Shown: positions 32,399-42,379 of the stretch, in pieces
Layout: each line of letters begins with the position of its first letter
Position numbering within the stretch: position 1 is the first letter of the stretch
Assembly (NCBI GenBank): GCA_913777465.1
Contig: CAJYRQ010000074.1
Span: forward strand, 1-48,090
DNA length: 48,090 nt
Source of the DNA: an uncultured Chryseobacterium sp.
GTDB taxonomy: Bacteria; Bacteroidota; Bacteroidia; Flavobacteriales; Weeksellaceae
Direction: 5' to 3'
The notes under the pieces: model-generated
Databases searched by the model: none
The model's input: the letters and a program-made list of their open reading frames with translations, nothing else
Told to the model about the DNA's origin: nothing
Translations under genes and position numbers: made by a program

Positions 32399-35300
32399 CT
32401 ATTTTACAATGACCCTTTTTATATGGCCTTCAGATGTTTTTACCAGATAAACTCCGGTAGAAAGTTTTGAAGTATTGATGGTTAAAGCATTTTTTTCCTT
32501 GGTTATTAATTTTCCGGACATATCGTACAGCTCATAATCCTGTGCCCTGTTAAAATACAGCGTATTTCCTTTAGCTACCGGATTCGGGAAAATATTGAAT
32601 GTGGTTTTTTCAGTCTTTACCTCACCGGCAGCCAGGGTTCCGGCACCAGTTACCTCATACATAGACAGTGTGCCGCTGATTTCATTGGCTACAATTACAT
32701 ATCCTTTTCCGGTGGTCGTATTGGCCGGAGCGATATAAGTGATGCCTTCCGGACCGTTATCGCCACCGTAAGCCGAAGTCATCCGCGAATGCTTATAATC
32801 CGTAAACGTCGGATTGTCCGGATCGGTAATATTATATACCATTACGCCGCCGGTTCTTTCCAAAGTGATGAAGGCGTAGGTCTGCCCATTGATGTTTCCT
32901 AAAGCGATGCCTTCCGGTTCCGGACCTTTTGCACGGCTTCTGCTTTTTACCGTATTCGATTCATTATCGGCATTGAAGATCAAAGGATAATTGGCAGCGA
33001 TATACCGTTCAAAACGGTCGCCGCTGTCGTAGACGATCTGTTGGTTATCAGCATTGAAAATAGAGAACGAGCGGGCGCCCAGGGCTGCCATTTCTTCAAA
33101 ATCCGCATCACCGTCCGTGTTTCCGGTAGCATTTGAAATCCTGAATCTTCCCAGGTTGTACGATGCTTTTAAAACCGATGCCTGAGGAAATACCGCCGGA
33201 TCCAAAGTATAGGCATTGGCACCGACGGTTGTTCTCTCGCTGAAGCCGGAAAGATCCTTTTCATCCCCTTCGTTTGCCGTTACGATGTAATGGGTATTTC
33301 CGACTTTATAATTCTGTACTGCATCCGGGGTGTAATAGGCTTTTACCGGCCAGTTGGCAATTAAGATTTCGCCATTGTTGTCCGAAGCGTCGAATCCGTT
33401 CCCCGGTATGCTCATGTCTTTTTTGCCTAGGCCCCAGATTCCGGTAATGGTTTTTGAAGCTAAATTCACTTCAGCCACGGCATTGTTTTCCTGCAAGGTG
33501 ACCCACGCTTTCTGGCTGTCTGCACTGATGGTGATATATTCCGGCTCCAGATCCTGGGAAAGCGTATTGTTGGTTCTCACTTTTCTTAAACCTGTCGCGG
33601 TAAGAGTGGCTACCTGCGAATCAAAAGCGTTGAAATTAAGTGTGGTTACATTACTCTGTGTAAGATTGGCAATGCCTCCCGAAATATCGATGATGCTGAT
33701 AGTTCCTTCCGGATCCACGGTATAAGCGTCATTCGGTTCCCCTTCGTTTGCGGTCATGACCTTGGTGCCGTCGGGTGAAAAAGCAACCATATCCGGTAAT
33801 GCGCCTACGGTTACCTGCTTCAGGAAATTTCCGTTGATGTCAAAGAAAACCACCGATCCGTTCTGCTGCGGATTGGTGTTCGGGGAAGCGGCTGCGATGA
33901 TTCCGTTTTTCACGGCAATGCTGGTGATTCCGCCGTATGGCGCCATGTTTATCGTATTCACGACCGAAGGCTGGCCAGGGTTGCTGAAATTGATGATATC
34001 AAAAACATCCGTCATTGAGCTGATGGTAAACAGGCGCTGCGTTGCCGGGTCATGAACCACAATTTCCGTAGAGCTGGTGTTGGTTCCGGAAGGATCGAAG
34101 CTGCCGATGTAGTTCAGGCTGATTTGCTGGGAAGGAACCGGGGCGGGCTTATCGTTGTCCACAATATAAACCGTTGCATTGCTGTCCCCGGATACCGTTG
34201 CGTTTACCGGGCTTTCAAGGCTTACCACAAAATATTCCGCCTGCTGTTCTTCCAGCGTATCGTCAATGATCGGGATATTCACCGTATAGCTGGTTGTGGA
34301 AGGGGTAAGGGTAAGGGTTTGGTTGGCTAAAGTAAAATCGTTGCCGTCTGTCGTACTGAAAGGGGCTGGTTTTACAACAATATTTACCGTCGCATTGGAA
34401 GGATTGAAGACATTTATTTTGAAAGCCAGGTTTCCTGCATTTTCATTGACTTTAATAAAGTTTTTATCCATAGAAACGGATGTTCCTGCCGTTGTAAAAG
34501 TAGTGGAAGTCACTGCCGTTACCGCATTATCACTGGTATCTTCCACCATATTGGGCTTCAAAGCCAGGTAATACGTCTGGTTCGGAGCCATTCCCGAGGA
34601 AGGAATCACGGTGATTTTATTATTGGCAAAAGTAGTGGTAAAGGGAATCGGGGAACCTGAAGTATTTCCAAGGCGGAAATCTACCAGCATTTGTGCATTA
34701 GAATCGTTGATGGCCGAATTATCTGTTAACCGTACGTTTTCATTAAAAATAAGGGTAGGATTTACCGTCGTGGAAGCGTTATTTGTGTTGTTTGAAGGAA
34801 GGTAAGTTGCAGTCGGGGGTGTCGTATCCGCTGTACCAGCAGGTGCTGCATCTACCGTAAAGTTATCGAAACGGTTGTTTCCGGCCGTTCCACCGCTGCC
34901 CGCCGCGAATTCAACCTTTAATTTGAAATTCGGATTGTTGGATACGCCTGCAATACCTGAAAAATCGAACGTCACCAGTTGCGGATCTGCATCCAGCGGA
35001 GAAACAGTCTGGTAGGTTATGAAAGTAGTTCCGTCGGTAGAATATTTCCAGGTCTGCATTCCTGCACCGGATCCGGATCTCCGGGTCGTAAATTTTACCA
35101 CCACGTTATTATATCCCGTAGTCGGCAAATTGAACTGCAGGCTGCCGTTGATCGGGTTATTGTATCGCAAATGGGTTCCGGAAGCATCTCCGTTTCTCGC
35201 ATTTAAATTCTGAACGTTGAAGTTCTGGCCTGTTCCGCCTGCAAAATCAATGTCTGTGGTTCCATTGGCTGCAGCCGTCATCGATCCGCCCGTTAAGGTA

Positions 35301-35440
35301 GAAGTTGGGGTGGTAATGGCCGCTGAAGATGCATTGTTGTTAAAATTCCAATAGTGGATGAGGGAAGTCTGTCCGAAAACCGCCCCCTGAAGGAAAAATG
35401 CGGCTATAACAGAAGTCTTTAATAAGTAGTTATTAATCAT
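32399..35440 (-). CDS. Large T9SS-secreted choice-of-anchor-I protein with Big_5 and Calx-beta domains
   Basis: This is a 1013-residue secreted mosaic. Residues 1-24 are a signal peptide. A lamin-tail/discoidin-like beta domain follows to about 200 (HYWNFNN, RFDNFTVDAAPAG). An Ig-like Big_5 module lies at about 205-320 (PPTATYLPSNN, LIFNENVRL) and a Calx-beta domain at about 320-430 (VSMDKNFIKVNENAG, PIIDDTLEEQQAEYF). A choice-of-anchor-I beta-propeller spans about 445-930 (ATQRLFTISS, MTANEGEPNDAYT, GPEPEGIALG). A type A T9SS sorting domain ends it (NIFPNPV, LYDMSGKLI, GVYLVKTSEG). Export by the Por system to the surface or medium is expected. Propellers of this family sit near alkaline phosphatases and nucleotidases; enzyme activity is not evident. 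Confidence 0.9.
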   Translation of the reverse strand: MINNYLLKTSVIAAFFLQGAVFGQTSLIHYWNFNNNASSAAITTPTSTLTGGSMTAAANGTTDIDFAGGTGQNFNVQNLNARNGDASGTHLRYNNPINGSLQFNLPTTGYNNVVVKFTTRRSGSGAGMQTWKYSTDGTTFITYQTVSPLDADPQLVTFDFSGIAGVSNNPNFKLKVEFAAGSGGTAGNNRFDNFTVDAAPAGTADTTPPTATYLPSNNTNNASTTVNPTLIFNENVRLTDNSAINDSNAQMLVDFRLGNTSGSPIPFTTTFANNKITVIPSSGMAPNQTYYLALKPNMVEDTSDNAVTAVTSTTFTTAGTSVSMDKNFIKVNENAGNLAFKINVFNPSNATVNIVVKPAPFSTTDGNDFTLANQTLTLTPSTTSYTVNIPIIDDTLEEQQAEYFVVSLESPVNATVSGDSNATVYIVDNDKPAPVPSQQISLNYIGSFDPSGTNTSSTEIVVHDPATQRLFTISSMTDVFDIINFSNPGQPSVVNTINMAPYGGITSIAVKNGIIAAASPNTNPQQNGSVVFFDINGNFLKQVTVGALPDMVAFSPDGTKVMTANEGEPNDAYTVDPEGTISIIDISGGIANLTQSNVTTLNFNAFDSQVATLTATGLRKVRTNNTLSQDLEPEYITISADSQKAWVTLQENNAVAEVNLASKTITGIWGLGKKDMSIPGNGFDASDNNGEILIANWPVKAYYTPDAVQNYKVGNTHYIVTANEGDEKDLSGFSERTTVGANAYTLDPAVFPQASVLKASYNLGRFRISNATGNTDGDADFEEMAALGARSFSIFNADNQQIVYDSGDRFERYIAANYPLIFNADNESNTVKSRSRAKGPEPEGIALGNINGQTYAFITLERTGGVMVYNITDPDNPTFTDYKHSRMTSAYGGDNGPEGITYIAPANTTTGKGYVIVANEISGTLSMYEVTGAGTLAAGEVKTEKTTFNIFPNPVAKGNTLYFNRAQDYELYDMSGKLITKEKNALTINTSKLSTGVYLVKTSEGHIKRVIVK

Positions 35441-35864
35441 TTTTACTTTACTTTAAATTTATGCAAAAATGAATCTTCTGGTTCGCAATTATTTTAAGCA
35501 AATTTTAATAAATGATTAATAAAATGTTCATCCGGCAAGGAAAGTTGAAGTAAAGCAGTCCGAATCGGAAACCTGGTTCCTGAATGTTAGACGTTAATCT
35601 AAAACCCGTAAATGCATACTGTCAGGCTGAGGCGTGTCGAAACCCTGTTGCAATTGTCTCCAATCCTGAACACGAAGCTCACAAGATTTTTACTACTAAC
35701 TGTTTTTAAGTCTCACAAAGACGTTCTAATTACAGGAAATCCCAGAGATTTTCACTAATAGGTTAAATTTTTAAAGGTTAAAAAAAAGAGGAAATGAAAA
35801 TCCGGTGCATACAAAGATCGTCGTTAGAATAACGATCTGAAACGGTATTCCGGTAAAGCTTATT
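35441..35864. other. Gene-free 424-bp stretch upstream of the T9SS protein
   Basis: No convincing ORF. It holds a diverged GCTGAGGCGTGTCGAA repeat (35626-35641) and a CACGAAGCTCACAAGATTTTT-like decayed repeat fragment (35680-35700). The promoter of the minus-strand T9SS gene should lie near 35441-35520. Confidence 0.55.
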
Positions 35865-36020
35865 CTATTTGGAAACCTGACCTGAAAAATGTAAATTTTT
35901 CCCCGTTAATTTCGTATTTCCTTCCAGCGGATGCTTCTGCATGTAAAAAAAACCTGAGATGGCAGTCAGGACCAATAAAATAAAAGCAACCAAAAAAATT
36001 CGTTTTAACATTTCTTTCAT
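35865..36020 (-). CDS. 51-residue membrane peptide, ATGA-coupled to the Rossmann oxidoreductase
   Basis: The ORF starts at ATG 36020-36018, overlapping the TGA of the upstream gene as ATGA, which suggests translational coupling. It reads MKEMLKRIFL then VAFILLVLTAISGFFYM, a basic start plus a single hydrophobic helix (residues about 8-26). A polar tail of about 25 residues rich in Lys and Gly follows (HPLEGNTKLTGKNLHFSGQV). I recognise no family. It could be a small inner-membrane protein or an exported peptide. The in-frame stop is TAG at 35867-35865. Confidence 0.55.
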   Translation of the reverse strand: MKEMLKRIFLVAFILLVLTAISGFFYMQKHPLEGNTKLTGKNLHFSGQVSK

Positions 36021-36670
36021 AGCGCTAAATTTTTAATGTCCTTGATTTCTAATGTTGAGATGGGATAGCCTTTCAGGACCGCATTGATCATTGCGACACC
36101 CAATTCATGTAAAGTTAATGATTTTGAAGGAAATACAACAGGAAAAATCGAAATAAATGGCTTAAAGAACCATTTTACATTTTTCTGGCCTTGCACTGGT
36201 TTCATAAATCCGGGGCGGAAATTATAAGCAGCCCTGAATCCAAGCTTCCTGAGGGCGTTTTCCGTTCTGCCTTTCACCCGCGCCCACATTATTTTCCCGC
36301 TCTCGGTTTTATCCGTATACACCCCGGAAATATAGTTGAAAACCATATCCGGGTTCTGGCTGAGTACAGCTTTTGCAAAATGAAGGGTCATATCATGCGT
36401 AATGACAGTATATTCTTCCTCGCTCATGCCCACGCTGCTGATTCCGGCGCAGAAAAAAACGGCATCATATCCTTTGAGGTTTTCATCAGCCGGGTCTATT
36501 TTCAGAAAATCGGAAATAAGGTATTCTTTCAGTTTGGCGTGTTTTTTTCCGGAGGGTTTCCGGCTGACACTCAGGATTTCGGAAATATTCGGATTATCAA
36601 GGCATTCCATGAGAACACCTTCACCTACCATTCCCGTCGACCCTGTAAGGATTATTTTAATTGAATTCAT
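36017..36670 (-). CDS. NAD(P)-binding Rossmann protein (atypical SDR, NAD-epimerase-like)
   Basis: This 217-residue cytoplasmic protein is related to NAD(P)H-binding/HTATIP2-like short-chain dehydrogenases. The nucleotide motif is LTGSTGMVGEGVL (TGxxGxxG, residues about 8-20). FFCAGISSVGMSEEEY replaces the classical active-site region and no standard YxxxK is in place. MWARVKGRTENALRKLGFRAAYNFRPGFM is the typical C-terminal block of DUF-like SDRs in this group. The reaction is unknown. It overlaps a 51-codon membrane ORF by 4 bp. Confidence 0.85.
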   Translation of the reverse strand: MNSIKIILTGSTGMVGEGVLMECLDNPNISEILSVSRKPSGKKHAKLKEYLISDFLKIDPADENLKGYDAVFFCAGISSVGMSEEEYTVITHDMTLHFAKAVLSQNPDMVFNYISGVYTDKTESGKIMWARVKGRTENALRKLGFRAAYNFRPGFMKPVQGQKNVKWFFKPFISIFPVVFPSKSLTLHELGVAMINAVLKGYPISTLEIKDIKNLAL

Positions 36671-36985
36671 TTCTTATTCTTGTTAATAATACCGACGTTT
36701 GAAACTCACTTTTACTTTATGTGGTATCAAAAATTATACAAATTTGTAAAAAGGTGAATGGTCAATTGTTAATTTCTTCGAGTCAATGATCAAAAGTGAA
36801 TGAGTGAATAATCAAACTGTTCTGTGTCTGCTTCTCGATCCCGTGTTGATCTCGATATGGAGAGGTTCGGATTTGGATTCCTAAAAGGATGGCCCTCTGC
36901 GTGTTTAAAAAATCAGCAGCATATCAAACATTCACTATTACCACAAAGTACATTCACCATTTTCAGCTCCCTTTTATCCAAAAGA
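36671..36985. other. Gene-free 315-bp stretch upstream of the Rossmann gene
   Basis: It contains GAATGGTCAATTG and AGTGAATGAGTGAATAATCAA runs (36756-36811), resembling the hairpin sequence after the symporter gene. I see no coding pattern; the promoter of the Rossmann gene should lie near 36690-36750. Confidence 0.5.
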
Positions 36986-37013
36986 AAACCGGTCGAACTT
37001 AATCGGCCGGTTT
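36986..37013 (-). terminator. Terminator of the ppk1-ppx operon
   Basis: An 11-bp stem (AAACCGGTCGA / TCGGCCGGTTT, one G-U) has a six-base loop. On the minus strand TCTTTT follows. It is 17 bp beyond the ppx stop. Confidence 0.85.
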
Positions 37014-37029
37014 AAAATATGTCTAACAA

Positions 37030-37914
37030 TTACTTCTTGTCCTGTAGTTTGCTGTAAATATTATGGATCAATCCATCGGCGACCGAGATTTTCGGGACGA
37101 ATATCCTGTTAATTTCAGACCACGACATCACATTATTGAAAACCTTCAGCGCATGTACGAGAACATCGGCCCGGTCTTCACGGAGATTGTATCTGGTCAT
37201 TCTTTCATCTACCGAAAGGTCATCAAATTCTTTATAGACTTTTTTAAGATGGGTAAGGGACATCGGCTTGCCGTCCTTTGTTTTGCTCATGGAAAAAACT
37301 TTATTGATGTTCCCGCCCGAACCGATGGCCACGATCGGCTTTTTGCTGTTGATGTTCTTCCGGATTTCTTCTTTCATATCCTTCCAGTTATCGGGCGTCA
37401 CCAGGTTGTTCAGCAGGCGGATGGTTCCGATATTAAAGGATTTTTCGTAAATCATCTTTCCGTTTTCGTAGAAAGTAAGCTCGGTGGAACCGCCGCCCAC
37501 GTCGATATACAGATACGCAAATTCATTATCGAGACCTTCGGCAATATGGTTCTCAAAAACCAGTCCTGCTTCTTCATCCCCTGAAATAATCTCGATGTTG
37601 ATTCCGGAAGTTCTTTTCACCTCATTGATGATTTCCCTGCCGTTGGCCGCATCCCGCATCGCGCTGGTTGCACAGGCCCGGTAGTGTTCCACCTTGTAGA
37701 TCTGCATCAGGTCGCTGAAAATTTTCATGGAATCGATCACCATTTTTTCCCTTTCTTCACCTATTTTCCCGAGCGTGAAGACATCCATCCCAAGCCTTAG
37801 GGGGATTCTCAGCAAATTCAGCTTAATGAATTCCGGTTTTTTGTTGTTGATTTTTACTTCATTGATTAACAGTCGGGCTGCATTACTTCCTATATCTATG
37901 GCTGCAATCTTCAT
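37030..37914 (-). CDS. ppx: Exopolyphosphatase (Ppx/GppA family)
   Basis: This 294-residue cytoplasmic enzyme hydrolyses terminal phosphate from polyphosphate or the pppGpp 5'-phosphate. It carries the ASKHA-fold phosphate-binding loops DIGSNAARLLI (residues 6-16), YIDVGGGSTELTF, and AIGSGGNINKVF. Its length equals the short two-domain Ppx form without the C-terminal HD domain of E. coli Ppx. The ATG overlaps the ppk1 stop by 4 bp (ATGA, 37914-37911). It is therefore the second gene of a polyphosphate synthesis/degradation operon. Confidence 0.93.
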   Translation of the reverse strand: MKIAAIDIGSNAARLLINEVKINNKKPEFIKLNLLRIPLRLGMDVFTLGKIGEEREKMVIDSMKIFSDLMQIYKVEHYRACATSAMRDAANGREIINEVKRTSGINIEIISGDEEAGLVFENHIAEGLDNEFAYLYIDVGGGSTELTFYENGKMIYEKSFNIGTIRLLNNLVTPDNWKDMKEEIRKNINSKKPIVAIGSGGNINKVFSMSKTKDGKPMSLTHLKKVYKEFDDLSVDERMTRYNLREDRADVLVHALKVFNNVMSWSEINRIFVPKISVADGLIHNIYSKLQDKK

Positions 37915-39983
37915 TTCTGGTTTGTTTTGGCTTTTAAATATCGATACGTTTCAAGCTGAGAACGGCATTCCTCCTTATGGTTATGGATATATTCGTTGCT
38001 CAATTTTTTGTCTAAAATACGGGCTTTTACGTTATCTTTCAACTGGATGTCGAGAATATCTTTCAATTCTTTCTTCAGGTTTTTATCGGTGATCTTGGCT
38101 GCAGCTTCAATCCGGTAATCCAGATTCCGGGTCATCCAGTCTGCGGAGGAAATATACATATCTTCAGCGCCTTTGTTGTAGAAATACATTACCCGCGCAT
38201 GTTCCAGATATTCATCCACGATGCTGATGCCTTTTATCTTTTCTTTAAAGTCTTTCTGGTTTACCGCGCAGTAGATCCCTCTTACGATCATGCTGATCAC
38301 CACGCCGGCACTTGCCGCGTCATACAGCTTTTCAATCAAGGAGCGGTCGCTTACCGAATTGGCTTTGATGATCATTTCGGCACGTCTTCCGGCTTTGGCT
38401 TCTTCTATTTCCTTATCGATATGATGAACGATTTTTTCTCGCATAAACTGCGGGCATACCAAAAGGTTCTTGCAGGTTTTCAGGACAGAAAGATAATCGT
38501 CTTTCGGCTTTTTCAGCACGTTGAATACCTTATTGATGTCTGCCATGATGCCACGGTCTGCCGTCATCAGGAGATGATCACCATAGATTCTCGCGGTTTT
38601 TTCATTGAAGTTTCCGGTGCTTACAAAACCGTACTGGATGGTTTTGTTGTGGGATCTTTTCTTGATAACGCATAATTTGGCATGCACCTTTTTTCCGGGA
38701 AGGCCGATCAGTACCGTAATTCCTTCCGGTTCCAGCATTTCCTTCCATTCTAGGTTGGATTCTTCGTCGAACCTCGCCTGAAGTTCCAGCATCACCGTTA
38801 CCTCTTTGCCGTTCCGGGCCGCATAAATAAGGGCATTAATGATTTTGGAGCTGCTTGCCAGACGGTAAGCGGTGATCTGTATCGATTTTACATCAGGGTC
38901 CATGGCCGCTTCCCGCAGAAGGTCGATCACCGGATTGTACTTATGATAAGGGAAAGTAAGGAGAACGTCGTGTTTCAGGATGACATCCGTTACCCTTTCG
39001 CCGTGTTCGAAAGCAGGATGGGTAAAAGAAGTTCTTTCAACCGGACGCTCATATTTTTCAAATACATCAGGAAAGTCCATAAAATGCTTGAAATTATGGA
39101 TCTTCCCGCCCGGGATGATGCTGTCTTTTTTTGTGAGGTTTAATTTCCGGATCAGCATTTCAAGAAGCGCTTTATCCATATCCTTATCGAAAACAAAACG
39201 GGTAGGTTTCCCTTTCCTTCTGTTTTTTAGACCTTTTTCAATCTTTTCGGCAAAATTGGTCCGGATGTCATTATCCAGGTCCAGTTCCGCATCTTTGGTT
39301 ACTTTAAAAGCATTGGCCTGAAATTCATCATACCCGAAATAAGAGAAAACGTGAGGCAAATTGAACGTGATCACATCTTCCAGCAGCATGACATTTTTCT
39401 CTTCAGGATCTTCGGTAGGAAGCAGGACAAATCTTCCCACAAAGCGGGACGGAATTTCAATAATAGCGTAATTGCTGGAATACTGCCAGTCTTTTTTGCG
39501 CATCGAAACCCCAAGATAAAGGCTTTTATCCCGCATATAAGGCATCGGCGTATTTTCATGAAGCAGGATCGGGATTACATTGGATTCCACCACTTCATCA
39601 AAATATTTCCGGACAAACTCCTTTTGTTTCGGGGTTAAATTTTTTGATGTTTTAATAAAGATATGTTGTTCCGCCATTTCCGCCTGGATCTTTTTCCAGG
39701 TCTTATCGAAGTTCTGCTGCTGCCTCATGACGATCTCATTGATCTTCTGGAGGATCTTGGAAGGCGGCTGATAAAAAGATTCAGCAATTACTTTTTCCTT
39801 GAAATCCATGGCACGCTTTAATCCGGCAACCCGTACCCGGAAAAATTCGTCCAGATTATTGGAAAAAATTCCTAAAAAGCGGATTCTTAAATGCAAAGGG
39901 ACCTTTTCGTCCATCGCTTCCTGCAGTACTCTTTCGTTAAAGGCCAGCCAGGTAATATCTCTCGGATTGAAATGTAGTGACAT
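37911..39983 (-). CDS. ppk1: Polyphosphate kinase 1
   Basis: This 690-residue enzyme polymerises ATP gamma-phosphate into polyphosphate via a phosphohistidine, associated with the membrane. The four PPK1 domains are present in order: N-terminal helical part (FNPRDITWLAFNERVLQEA), head domain, then two PLD-like catalytic domains. The autophosphorylated His lies in KVHAKLCVIKK, and the second active-site His in YLEHARVMYFYN. GFVSTGNFNEKTARIYGDH precedes the interdomain segment. Length agrees with the family. It is the first gene of an operon with ppx and is divergent from dnaK. Confidence 0.96.
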   Translation of the reverse strand: MSLHFNPRDITWLAFNERVLQEAMDEKVPLHLRIRFLGIFSNNLDEFFRVRVAGLKRAMDFKEKVIAESFYQPPSKILQKINEIVMRQQQNFDKTWKKIQAEMAEQHIFIKTSKNLTPKQKEFVRKYFDEVVESNVIPILLHENTPMPYMRDKSLYLGVSMRKKDWQYSSNYAIIEIPSRFVGRFVLLPTEDPEEKNVMLLEDVITFNLPHVFSYFGYDEFQANAFKVTKDAELDLDNDIRTNFAEKIEKGLKNRRKGKPTRFVFDKDMDKALLEMLIRKLNLTKKDSIIPGGKIHNFKHFMDFPDVFEKYERPVERTSFTHPAFEHGERVTDVILKHDVLLTFPYHKYNPVIDLLREAAMDPDVKSIQITAYRLASSSKIINALIYAARNGKEVTVMLELQARFDEESNLEWKEMLEPEGITVLIGLPGKKVHAKLCVIKKRSHNKTIQYGFVSTGNFNEKTARIYGDHLLMTADRGIMADINKVFNVLKKPKDDYLSVLKTCKNLLVCPQFMREKIVHHIDKEIEEAKAGRRAEMIIKANSVSDRSLIEKLYDAASAGVVISMIVRGIYCAVNQKDFKEKIKGISIVDEYLEHARVMYFYNKGAEDMYISSADWMTRNLDYRIEAAAKITDKNLKKELKDILDIQLKDNVKARILDKKLSNEYIHNHKEECRSQLETYRYLKAKTNQK

Positions 39984-40432
39984 TCTCTAGTTTATAATTT
40001 ATCAAAAATACAGATTTGGGGTACTGCTGAAAATCTTTTCACGTTAAGCTTTAATTAATTTTAATCGTGATCGGGAAGCAGAGCCGTGCTGCAACTTTTT
40101 AAAGTTATTAAAAAAAATCATTGGAAGCACAATGAACCAGCTATATTTTATCGGAAAACAGAACGACGGACAATAGATACCATAGAAAAGTGACAAAATT
40201 AATGAAAAGCCACCATGTAAATTAAGAAGAATGACAAAACTGCAAGATCAGCTGAAAAGCGGTTCTGATCGTTTGAAGCCATGTTTTCAGATTGTTTTGC
40301 CTTTGAAAGTAAAAATTGGAATACTGTTTTTTATCGCCGTAATGTCAATTTGTCACAAAAATTTGAATGGTATAAATATTGAGAAATACTGAGTGTATTT
40401 TAAAACTAAAATTAGAAAAAATAAAAAATATT
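39984..40432. promoter_or_regulatory. 449-bp divergent ppk1/dnaK intergenic region with repeated TGACA/TGTCA sites
   Basis: There is no gene here. Four TGACA/TGTCA pentamers occur: TGACAAAA at 40192 and 40232, and TGTCAATTTGTCA at 40343-40355, the last 78 bases before the dnaK ATG. A TTTG (40349-40352) followed about 19 bases later by TATAAATATTG could be a degenerate -33/-7 pair. A heat-shock-type operator is a reasonable guess; no consensus is proven here. Confidence 0.5.
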
Positions 40433-42325
40433 ATGAGTAAAATAATTGGAATCGACTTAGGAACAACCAACTCTTGTGTTGCTGTAATGGAGGGAAAAGA
40501 CCCTGTTGTAATTCCTAACGCAGAAGGTAAAAGAACAACGCCGTCTATCGTGGCATTTACAGAAGACGGTGAAAGAAAAGTAGGGGATCCTGCCAAAAGA
40601 CAGGCGGTAACCAACCCTACGAAAACGGTTTATTCAATCAAAAGATTCATCGGAACCCACTTTAAAGATGATGCTTCCGAAATCACCAGAGTACCGTACA
40701 AAGTAGTATCCGGGCCAAACGATACAGTAAAGGTAAAAATCGACGACAGAGAATATACGCCGCAGGAAATCTCAGCAATGACCCTTCAGAAAATGAAGAA
40801 AACGGCTGAAGATTATTTGGGTCAGGAAGTAACAAGAGCAGTAATCACGGTTCCGGCTTACTTTAATGATGCGCAGAGACAGGCTACGAAAGAAGCAGGT
40901 GAAATCGCAGGTCTTAAAGTAGAAAGAATCATCAACGAGCCTACGGCAGCTGCTTTGGCTTACGGTCTGGACAAAAACCACAAAGACCAGAAAATCGCAG
41001 TATATGACCTTGGAGGAGGTACCTTCGATATTTCCATCCTTGATTTGGGAGACGGTGTATTTGAAGTATTGTCTACCAACGGAGATACGCACCTGGGAGG
41101 TGATGACTTCGATGATGTAATCATCAACTGGATGGCTGACGAGTTCAAGTCTGAAGAAGGGGTAGATTTAAAATCTGATGCGATTGCATTACAGAGATTA
41201 AAAGAAGCAGCTGAAAAAGCGAAGATTGAGCTTTCTTCTTCTCCGCAGACTGAAATCAACCTTCCGTATATCACGGCTACGGCTACAGGTCCTAAGCACT
41301 TGGTAAAAACATTAACGAAAGCGAAATTCGAGCAGTTATCTGCTGACCTGGTAAGAAGATCAATGGAGCCGGTAGCGAAAGCATTGAAAGATGCAGGTTT
41401 ATCAACTTCCGATATCGACGAAGTAATCCTGGTAGGGGGTTCTACAAGAATCCCGATCATCCAGGAAGAAGTGGAAAAATTCTTCGGTAAAAAACCATCG
41501 AAAGGGGTTAACCCGGATGAGGTAGTAGCGATCGGTGCTGCCATCCAGGGAGGGGTACTCACCGGTGATGTAAAAGACGTTCTTCTATTAGACGTTACAC
41601 CGCTTTCTTTAGGTATCGAAACCATGGGTTCTGTTTTCACAAAATTAATTGAAGCAAACACCACGATCCCGACTAAGAAATCTGAAGTATTCTCTACAGC
41701 TTCCGATAACCAGCCAGCGGTAAGCATCAGAGTAGGACAGGGAGAAAGACCAATGTTCAACGATAACAAAGAAATCGGTAGATTCGACCTTACCGACATT
41801 CCACCGGCACCAAGAGGGGTTCCTCAGATCGAAGTGACTTTCGACATCGATGCTAACGGTATCCTGAGCGTTTCTGCTAAAGATAAAGGAACCGGTAAAG
41901 AGCAGTCGATCAAAATCCAGGCTTCTTCAGGTCTTTCCGACGAAGAAATCGAAAGAATGAAAAAAGAAGCTCAGGAAAACTCTGCAGCGGATGCGAAAAG
42001 AAAAGAAGAAGTTGAAATTTTCAACAAAGCAGACGGATTGATCTTCCAGACCGAGAAGCAGTTGAAAGAATTCGGTGATAAATTGTCTGCTGACAAAAAA
42101 GCAGCCATCGAGGCCGCTCACGGAGAATTGAAAACCGCTTTCGAAGCTAAAAATTCAGATGACGTAAAAGCGAAAACCGAAGCTTTAGACGCTGCCTGGA
42201 TGGCCGCTTCCGAAGAACTGTATGCAGCAGGCCAGCAGCCTGGTGCTGATGCAGGAGCTCAACAGAATGCAGGTAATGCAGGAGGTGAAGATGTGCAGGA
42301 TGCAGATTTTGAAGAAGTGAAGTAA
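40433..42325 (+). CDS. dnaK: Hsp70 chaperone DnaK
   Basis: The 630-residue ATP-driven chaperone starts at [15 protein letters not shown] (ATG 40433); the in-frame extension to 40379 is untranslated leader. The ATPase domain shows the phosphate-1 loop ([14 protein letters not shown]), [20 protein letters not shown] in parts, [12 protein letters not shown]-like [11 protein letters not shown], and [14 protein letters not shown]. The linker [15 protein letters not shown] leads into the substrate-binding domain. The C-terminal lid ends in an Ala/Gly/Gln-rich tail ([11 protein letters not shown]) and the acidic DADFEEVK end. No dnaJ or grpE is next to it in this window. A terminator follows. Confidence 0.98.
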   Translation: MSKIIGIDLGTTNSCVAVMEGKDPVVIPNAEGKRTTPSIVAFTEDGERKVGDPAKRQAVTNPTKTVYSIKRFIGTHFKDDASEITRVPYKVVSGPNDTVKVKIDDREYTPQEISAMTLQKMKKTAEDYLGQEVTRAVITVPAYFNDAQRQATKEAGEIAGLKVERIINEPTAAALAYGLDKNHKDQKIAVYDLGGGTFDISILDLGDGVFEVLSTNGDTHLGGDDFDDVIINWMADEFKSEEGVDLKSDAIALQRLKEAAEKAKIELSSSPQTEINLPYITATATGPKHLVKTLTKAKFEQLSADLVRRSMEPVAKALKDAGLSTSDIDEVILVGGSTRIPIIQEEVEKFFGKKPSKGVNPDEVVAIGAAIQGGVLTGDVKDVLLLDVTPLSLGIETMGSVFTKLIEANTTIPTKKSEVFSTASDNQPAVSIRVGQGERPMFNDNKEIGRFDLTDIPPAPRGVPQIEVTFDIDANGILSVSAKDKGTGKEQSIKIQASSGLSDEEIERMKKEAQENSAADAKRKEEVEIFNKADGLIFQTEKQLKEFGDKLSADKKAAIEAAHGELKTAFEAKNSDDVKAKTEALDAAWMAASEELYAAGQQPGADAGAQQNAGNAGGEDVQDADFEEVK

Positions 42326-42347
42326 GACTTAGACAAGTCATAAAAAT

Positions 42348-42379
42348 AAAATCCCCAAGCGAAGGTTTGGGGATTTTTT
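42348..42379 (+). terminator. Terminator of dnaK
   Basis: An 11-bp stem (AAAATCCCCAA / TTGGGGATTTT) has an 8-base loop and a six-T run. Confidence 0.93.

Noticed and set aside
40960-41799. 279-codon minus-strand ORF inside dnaK
   Set aside because: Antisense shadow of a highly conserved gene with biased codon use.
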